Assembly: GCA_013139345.1 (NCBI GenBank)
Contig: WTAY01000093.1
Coordinates: forward strand, 1-5,659
DNA: 5,659 bases
From: Methylophaga sp.
GTDB lineage: Bacteria; Pseudomonadota; Gammaproteobacteria; Nitrosococcales; Methylophagaceae
Direction: 5' to 3'
Part shown: piece by piece, positions 1 to 3,406 of the stretch
How the letters are laid out: each line of letters begins with the position of its first letter
How positions within the stretch are numbered: the stretch's first letter is position 1
Translations under genes and position numbers: made by a program
Notes under the pieces: model-generated
Databases searched by the model: none
What the model was told of the DNA's origin: nothing
The model's input: only the letters and a program-made list of their open reading frames with translations

Positions 1-918
1 AACATCAGCAATCGCTACCCATAGTCGCCATGAGCCTGATTTCAATTTCTCAGCATGAACGGCATCATCAAAATCACGCGCATCTTCACCATCTATAGTC
101 AGAAGTGGTAAGTCACGAAGATCAAGTCGGTCTTCAATTTCTGCTTTGGGAATTTCAGTTCCAAATGACTCGGCTTGATTAAGTGCATCTACCGACCAGA
201 TGTGTGGCAAGTCGAAAGCACGTAATGCAATATCAATCTCCATGCCCGGTGCCATGTGATCGCCTAATACGGTGGCGATTTTTCCTAGTGGTGAGCGGTG
301 TTTGTTGGGGTGTTCTGTGATTTCTATTTCAACAATTTGACCTTCTGTAGCATCCATTAAACCTTCGGGTGGGATCAATATATCTTGGCTAATACGGCGG
401 TTATTTGGAACTAAGTAATAGATACCTGCATCAGAGACTAGGCGGCCAACAATTAAAGGATTGCCACGTTGAAGTACTTCAACAATTGAACCTTCTTTAC
501 GGCCTCGTCGATCAACACCTGAAACACGAGCAACGACACGGTCACCATGTAAAACAACGTGCATTTCACGTTCTGTTAAGAAGAGATCATCACTACTGTC
601 ATCAGGAATTAAAAATCCATAACCATCAGGGTGGCCCATCACTCTACCTGAAATAAGGTTCATTTTAGAGATAACACCGTAGGCATTTTTACGATTACGT
701 AATAATTGACCATCACGTTCCATGGCACGAAGACGGCGACGTAATGCCTCTATCCCTTCTTCGCCTTTAATACCTAATAATTTACTAATGCTCCGTCGAG
801 ATAAAGGACGGTTATTTTGTTTTAGAAGATCTAAAATAAACTCACGACTTTGAATTGGGTTATCGTATTTTTCTGATTCACGTTTAGAGTGAGGATCTTG
901 TTTGTTTTTATGTGTCAT
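1..918 (-). CDS. rnr: Ribonuclease R, N-terminal 306 residues (cut by left window edge)
   Basis: RNase R is a processive 3'-to-5' hydrolytic exoribonuclease that degrades structured RNA and acts in RNA quality control and cold or stress adaptation (family knowledge). I translated the minus strand from the ATG at 918-916; it stays open to base 1. Residues about 17-28 (EKYDNPIQSREF) and 58-71 (ALRRRLRAMERDGQ) closely match the N-terminal winged-helix region of E. coli RNase R as I recall it. Two cold-shock/OB-type RNA-binding regions follow at about 88-150 and 155-235. The RNB catalytic domain begins near 265 with TIDGEDARDFDDAV at 274-287, whose D276, D282, D284 and D285 correspond to the metal-binding aspartates. 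The family is about 750-830 residues long, so most of the RNB domain and the C-terminal S1 domain lie outside. The ribosome binding site is weak. The gene is divergent from cheV, and no nsrR lies directly upstream as it does in E. coli. Confidence 0.97.
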   Translation of the reverse strand, partial: MTHKNKQDPHSKRESEKYDNPIQSREFILDLLKQNNRPLSRRSISKLLGIKGEEGIEALRRRLRAMERDGQLLRNRKNAYGVISKMNLISGRVMGHPDGYGFLIPDDSSDDLFLTEREMHVVLHGDRVVARVSGVDRRGRKEGSIVEVLQRGNPLIVGRLVSDAGIYYLVPNNRRISQDILIPPEGLMDATEGQIVEIEITEHPNKHRSPLGKIATVLGDHMAPGMEIDIALRAFDLPHIWSVDALNQAESFGTEIPKAEIEDRLDLRDLPLLTIDGEDARDFDDAVHAEKLKSGSWRLWVAIADV

Positions 919-973
919 TGACAGTGATTATCTCGTCGGTATTTGTGCAAGTATTCGCATTAAAAAGAGTAGA

Positions 974-1002
974 GTTATAATTCTTATGCTGAATATAATC
1001 TA
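974..1002 (-). promoter_or_regulatory. Candidate sigma-70 promoter for rnr (weak)
   Basis: On the minus strand TAGATT (1002-997), 17 bases, then TATAAC (979-974) resembles a sigma-70 promoter. The -10 matches TATAAT at five of six positions, but the -35 matches TTGACA at only three of six. Transcription would start near 967, giving a leader of about 50 bases before the rnr ATG. In DNA this AT-rich such matches arise easily, so this is only the best candidate seen. Confidence 0.22.
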
Positions 1003-1020
1003 AGCGAATGTTTTTAAAGT

Positions 1021-1035
1021 GACTATTCTATAGTC
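1021..1035. repeat. Short-loop inverted repeat GACTAT-TCT-ATAGTC
   Basis: Two perfect 6-base arms are separated by three bases. The dyad sits inside a wider, looser one formed by AAAGTG at 1016-1021 and CACTTT at 1051-1056, the latter continuing as T through 1059. It could be a protein-binding dyad or a weak AU-rich RNA hairpin. The stem is too GC-poor for a confident terminator. Confidence 0.4.
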
Positions 1036-1059
1036 TTTAGCATAATTAGCCACTTTTTT

Positions 1060-1074
1060 CCTAATATGATTAGG
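1060..1074. repeat. Short-loop inverted repeat CCTAAT-ATG-ATTAGG
   Basis: Two perfect 6-base arms surround a three-base centre. The dyad follows directly after the T-run at 1054-1059, and its geometry (6-3-6) equals that of the dyad at 1021-1035, although the arm sequences differ. On the plus strand the T-run precedes the stem, so it is not an intrinsic terminator in that direction. On the minus strand the stem is followed by A residues, which also argues against one. Confidence 0.4.
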
Positions 1075-1143
1075 CCGCAGAACCTTTAAGGATGAATATC
1101 AAATGGTGTGAATTATTTTGTCGGCTTAGTTTTTGCTTGGTAC

Positions 1144-1153
1144 TAACTAGTTA
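1144..1153. repeat. Perfect 10-bp palindrome TAACTAGTTA
   Basis: This uninterrupted self-complementary decamer lies 15 bases upstream of the larger dyad at 1169-1197. It could be part of the same operator region. A palindrome this short and AT-rich may also be chance. Confidence 0.3.
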
Positions 1154-1168
1154 ATTTATTTGGTTTGA

Positions 1169-1197
1169 GTAAATACAATAGTTTATGGCGTATTTAC
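1169..1197. promoter_or_regulatory. Candidate operator: GTAAATAC-N13-GTATTTAC inverted repeat
   Basis: Two perfect 8-base arms (1169-1176 and 1190-1197) are separated by 13 bases, so the half-sites repeat at 21 bp, two turns of B-DNA. That spacing suits a dimeric regulator binding one face of the helix. The left arm overlaps TACAAT (1174-1179), a five-of-six match to a sigma-70 -10 box, with a poor -35 candidate TTAATT at 1151-1156 after 17 bases. No T-run follows on either strand, so an intrinsic terminator is unlikely. The dyad lies about 145-170 bases upstream of the cheV start; which protein binds, if any, cannot be told. Confidence 0.42.
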
Positions 1198-1236
1198 CCG
1201 AAAAAAATGACATTCTCGAAGTTGTGACGGAAGAAT

Positions 1237-1256
1237 ATTGCCGATAAAGCGGCAAT
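1237..1256 (+). repeat. Hairpin ATTGCCG-ATAAAG-CGGCAAT upstream of cheV
   Basis: Seven perfect base pairs, four of them G-C, close a six-base loop. This is the most stable short hairpin in the rnr/cheV spacer. It contains the GCCGATAA octamer described separately. No U-tract follows, so it does not look like an intrinsic terminator. It could be a DNA operator, or a leader stem if transcription starts upstream. Confidence 0.5.
1240..1247 (+). promoter_or_regulatory. Candidate sigma-28 (FliA) -10 element for cheV
   Basis: GCCGATAA is an exact match to the enterobacterial sigma-28 -10 consensus and lies 93 bases upstream of the cheV start codon. Chemotaxis genes are often class 3 flagellar genes read by sigma-28. 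The expected -35 (TAAAGTTT with 11 bases between) would fall at 1221-1228, where the sequence is a poor match. An AAGTT at 1219-1223 sits about four bases too far upstream. The assignment therefore rests on the octamer and the gene's function. Confidence 0.35.
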
Positions 1257-1329
1257 TGATGTAATTAGCCTTCGTAGAATAATGAATAACCGAGTATTAT
1301 TAGAACAAATTTATTTATTGAAATATAAA

Positions 1330-1335
1330 AGAAGG
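1330..1335 (+). promoter_or_regulatory. Ribosome binding site for cheV
   Basis: AGAAGG lies five bases before the ATG at 1341 in an otherwise A/T-only context. It fixes this start for cheV. Confidence 0.75.
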
Positions 1336-1340
1336 TCGCA

Positions 1341-2303
1341 ATGGCTACACTTATTGATTCTATTGATGAACGTACAAAGCTAGCAGGTACGAATCATCTT
1401 GAGGTTTTATTATTTAGTCTCGGAACAAATGATGAAACAGGCCGAGATGAAACGTTTGGTATTAACGTCTTTAAAGTTAGGGAAGTTTTAAATATTCCTG
1501 AAATAACGAGCGCACCTGATATGCCGAATGGCGTAGAAGGGTTTGTTAGTTTGCGTGGAGATATGGTTCCTATTATCAATTTACAGAAGTTTTGTAATTT
1601 GACATCGAATGATGAGCCTAATATTTTGATGATCACGGAATACAACACGCATGTGCAAGGATTTTTAGTTAATGGTGTTGATACAATTCAACGACTGAAC
1701 TGGGAACAGGTAAAAGAGCCACCTCCGTTACTTTCAAAACGTCTTGGTGGTTTAGTGACCGCTGTCTCTGAATTAGATGACAAGCGTTTAGTTATGATTA
1801 TGGATGTTGAGAAAGTACTTGCCGATGCAGGTGGTTTTTATGATGAAACTATCTTTGATGGCATTAATAAGCTTGATACAGGTAAGCAGCACACTATTTT
1901 ATTTTGTGATGATTCGAATATTGCCCGTAAACAGATTATGAAAGCACTCGAACATATGGGCGTTAAATATCGTGTTGGGCATAATGGTAAAGAAGCATGG
2001 GACATTTTGAATGAGCTTGCAGAGAAATGTGAGAAAAATGGAACTGATATCACGACTGAAATTCAAGCCGTTTTAACCGATGTAGAAATGCCTGAAATGG
2101 ATGGTTATGTATTAACGCAGAAAATTAAAGCAGATCCTCGCTTTGCTTCATTACCAGTCATTATGCACTCGTCACTAACAGCGACTGCAAATATGGCAAT
2201 GGGAAGAAGTGTTGGTGCTGATGCTTATGTGCCTAAGTTCCAACCGAAAGAGCTAGCGGATACACTTGAAGGTTTCTTCGGTGAAATTCCAGAATCTAAA
2301 TAA
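1341..2303 (+). CDS. cheV: Chemotaxis coupling protein CheV (CheW domain plus receiver)
   Basis: CheV is a cytoplasmic adaptor that, like CheW, links methyl-accepting chemoreceptors to the kinase CheA. It also carries a receiver domain phosphorylated by CheA, thought to aid adaptation or act as a phosphate sink (family knowledge). The 320 residues equal the usual CheV length. A CheW-like domain spans about 18-165, with the typical GFVSLRGDMVPIINL stretch at 67-81. The receiver domain spans about 184-315: acidic pair D190/D191, phosphoacceptor D247 in LTDVEMPEMDG, switch residues S277 and Y296, and conserved K299. All catalytic positions are intact, so it should be phosphorylatable. The ATG at 1341 has a well-placed AGAAGG. 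No other flagellar or chemotaxis gene is visible, so it is an orphan cheV. It is followed after 15 bases by coq7, with which it probably shares a transcript. Confidence 0.96.
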   Translation: MATLIDSIDERTKLAGTNHLEVLLFSLGTNDETGRDETFGINVFKVREVLNIPEITSAPDMPNGVEGFVSLRGDMVPIINLQKFCNLTSNDEPNILMITEYNTHVQGFLVNGVDTIQRLNWEQVKEPPPLLSKRLGGLVTAVSELDDKRLVMIMDVEKVLADAGGFYDETIFDGINKLDTGKQHTILFCDDSNIARKQIMKALEHMGVKYRVGHNGKEAWDILNELAEKCEKNGTDITTEIQAVLTDVEMPEMDGYVLTQKIKADPRFASLPVIMHSSLTATANMAMGRSVGADAYVPKFQPKELADTLEGFFGEIPESK

Positions 2304-2307
2304 CATC

Positions 2308-2312
2308 GAGGA
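2308..2312 (+). promoter_or_regulatory. Ribosome binding site deciding the GTG start of coq7
   Basis: GAGGA lies six bases upstream of GTG 2319, inside the 15-base gap after the cheV stop. It supports the GTG over the in-frame ATG at 2358. Codons between the two encode RRYSLFD, which resembles the N-terminus of Pseudomonas Coq7 as I recall it. Confidence 0.7.
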
Positions 2313-2318
2313 CTGAGT

Positions 2319-2963
2319 GTGGGAATAAGACGATATAGCCTATTTGATAGCCTTATTATGGAATGTGATAAGGCATTAAAAACAGTTGCGGGGCAACCTG
2401 AAACAACAGATCGTCCATTACCAGGAAAAGATCGGCAAGAACAGGAACTGACAGCACAGGAACAAGCGCTCTCAACACGATTGATGCGCGTCAATCATTC
2501 TGGGGAAGTGTCGGCTCAGGCTTTGTATCAAGGACAAGCATTAACAGCAACGTTGCCGGAAGTACGAACAGCAATGGAACAAGCAGCGCTTGAAGAAAAT
2601 GACCATTTAGTTTGGTGCCAACAACGAGTGGAATATTTTGGTGGACATACCAGTGTGCTCAATCCACTTTGGTATGCAGGTTCATTCGTAATGGGGGCTG
2701 TTGCTGGAAAAATTGGTGATAAATGGAGTTTAGGTTTTGTTGCTGAAACCGAAAAACAGGTTGTTAAACATCTCGATGAGCATTTAGAACAAATTAGTGA
2801 ACAAGATGAAAAAAGTCGTGCCATTCTAGAGCAGATGAAAGTGGATGAATTGCATCATGGCACGATTGCCCTTGAAGCGGGGGGCGCCACCTTACCTAAA
2901 CCCGTTCAATTAGTGATGGGTTTGATGTCAAAAGTTATGACAAAAAGTAGTTATTGGATTTAA
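2319..2963 (+). CDS. coq7: Coq7-type 3-demethoxyubiquinol 3-hydroxylase (diiron)
   Basis: Coq7 catalyses the last hydroxylation of ubiquinone biosynthesis, at C6 of the ring (2-polyprenyl-3-methyl-6-methoxy-1,4-benzoquinol hydroxylase), using a carboxylate-bridged diiron centre and O2 at the membrane surface (family knowledge). All predicted iron ligands are visible in the 214 residues: E63 in RVNHSGE, E93 and H96 in EENDH, E145 in ETEKQVVKHLDEHL, and E177 and H180 in DELHH. A hydrophobic stretch at about 119-142 is consistent with membrane association. The protein ends SKVMTKSSYWI, like the Pseudomonas homologue (KVMTKSTYRI, from memory). Length fits the gammaproteobacterial form, which has an N-terminal extension before the ferritin-like core. 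E. coli uses the unrelated flavoprotein UbiF for this step. The start is GTG with a good GAGGA. It probably shares a transcript with cheV, although no functional link is known to me. Confidence 0.96.
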   Translation: MGIRRYSLFDSLIMECDKALKTVAGQPETTDRPLPGKDRQEQELTAQEQALSTRLMRVNHSGEVSAQALYQGQALTATLPEVRTAMEQAALEENDHLVWCQQRVEYFGGHTSVLNPLWYAGSFVMGAVAGKIGDKWSLGFVAETEKQVVKHLDEHLEQISEQDEKSRAILEQMKVDELHHGTIALEAGGATLPKPVQLVMGLMSKVMTKSSYWI

Positions 2964-3012
2964 GCAAAGGCAGTTAACGCCATTCTTGATTACATATTGA
3001 TAACGTTCAGCT
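2964..3012. other. Convergent gap between coq7 and pilZ gene, no clear terminator
   Basis: These 49 bases separate two convergent genes, where a bidirectional terminator would be expected. The only dyad is GGCAGTTAACGCC (2968-2980), an imperfect palindrome around GTTAAC with one mismatched position and no flanking T-run. Termination may be Rho-dependent or may occur inside the opposing genes. Confidence 0.4.
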
Positions 3013-3321
3013 TTATGATGTTTTACTTAGTGTAACTGATACGTGAAATAGCTGGCCATTATCCTCATCATTTGTGACGCGTAATACCGTTCCTTCTGCA
3101 ACAAAAGGAGGTAGGCGTTCACCATTTGGATTCATAATAATATCAATTTCATCGCCTTCAGAAAGGGCGAAGTCAGTTGACATATAAAGGCCTGTTGCAC
3201 TTAAATCACCGCTTTTTCCTTGGTGCGACTGACCATTAGAATTTTTAACGGTAAAGGTGATTTGAGTTTCAATGTTCATTCTGACGAAATTACGTTTTTC
3301 ATCGTAGTTATGATCAACCAT
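3013..3321 (-). CDS. Small stand-alone PilZ-domain protein, probable c-di-GMP receptor
   Basis: PilZ domains bind cyclic-di-GMP and pass the signal to motility, exopolysaccharide or protein partners (family knowledge). This 102-residue protein is essentially one PilZ domain. The first ligand motif RxxxR is present as RNFVR at 10-14. The second, [D/N]xSxxG, is DLSATG at 39-44. A beta-barrel follows with hydrophobic strands near 59-63 (IDIII-type), 73-82 and 91-97. Both binding motifs are intact, so binding is likely, though some PilZ proteins with motifs act in other ways. There is no signal peptide or membrane segment, so it should be cytosolic. AAAGGAA at 3336-3330 on the minus strand supports the ATG at 3321, with about nine bases between GGA and the start. 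It converges on coq7 and diverges from the Lon-like gene across 85 bases. Confidence 0.93.
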   Translation of the reverse strand: MVDHNYDEKRNFVRMNIETQITFTVKNSNGQSHQGKSGDLSATGLYMSTDFALSEGDEIDIIMNPNGERLPPFVAEGTVLRVTNDEDNGQLFHVSVTLSKTS

Positions 3322-3406
3322 CTTCAGAGTTCCTTTATTAATTCAGTATTGCCTATCTCAGTAGAGTATCCTAAGCTAAAAACATATCATTAGGCTAGAG
3401 AAAACT
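3322..3406. promoter_or_regulatory. Divergent promoter region, pilZ gene / Lon-like gene
   Basis: Both genes must be expressed from this 85-base AT-rich spacer unless transcription enters from elsewhere. No strong sigma-70 promoter stands out. On the plus strand TATCAT (3385-3390) matches a -10 at five of six positions, with a poor -35 TAGAGT (3362-3367). It would leave a leader of only about ten bases. TTGCCT (3349-3354) resembles a -35 but has only TAAGCT at 3372-3377 after 17 bases. CCTAA (3370-3374) and TTAGG (3390-3394) form a loose 5-base inverted repeat flanking the TATCAT box, possibly an operator. Confidence 0.4.

Larger units (their letters stand above)
919..1340. other. Dyad-rich spacer between divergent rnr and cheV, no gene found
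   Basis: This 422-base AT-rich stretch separates two divergent genes and must hold both promoters. I found no tRNA-like fold and no convincing open reading frame. The only candidates are about 20 and 33 codons long without a well-spaced Shine-Dalgarno sequence. It does contain a run of inverted repeats at 1021-1035, 1060-1074, 1144-1153, 1169-1197 and 1237-1256, entered separately. Their density suggests operators or structured leader RNA, but short dyads are also expected by chance in AT-rich DNA. Confidence 0.7.

Noticed and set aside
405..656. 83-codon plus-strand open frame
   Set aside because: It lies antisense to rnr, whose minus-strand translation matches RNase R throughout; the His- and Gln-rich composition is typical of a shadow frame.
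1097..1125. Sigma-54 promoter around TGGTGTG
   Set aside because: The required GC of the -12 element does not occur at the right spacing from the GG.
1092..1154. 20-codon open frame from ATG 1092 (begins MNIKW)
   Set aside because: The AAGG that could serve as a ribosome binding site abuts the ATG with no spacing, and the peptide is very short with no recognisable feature.
1169..1210. Intrinsic terminator formed by the 8-bp dyad followed by an A-run at 1201-1207
   Set aside because: The stem is AT-rich with a 13-base loop and is followed by A residues, not T, on the plus strand; on the minus strand no T-run follows either.
1282..1383. 33-codon open frame from ATG 1282 overlapping the cheV start
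   Set aside because: It has no Shine-Dalgarno sequence, is of low-complexity AT-rich composition, and overlaps the cheV start in another frame; it looks like chance. A leader-peptide role cannot be excluded.
1394..2824. Several minus-strand open frames opposite cheV and coq7
   Set aside because: The plus-strand products are clear, full-length family members; the reverse frames are Ser- and Cys-rich shadows without motifs.
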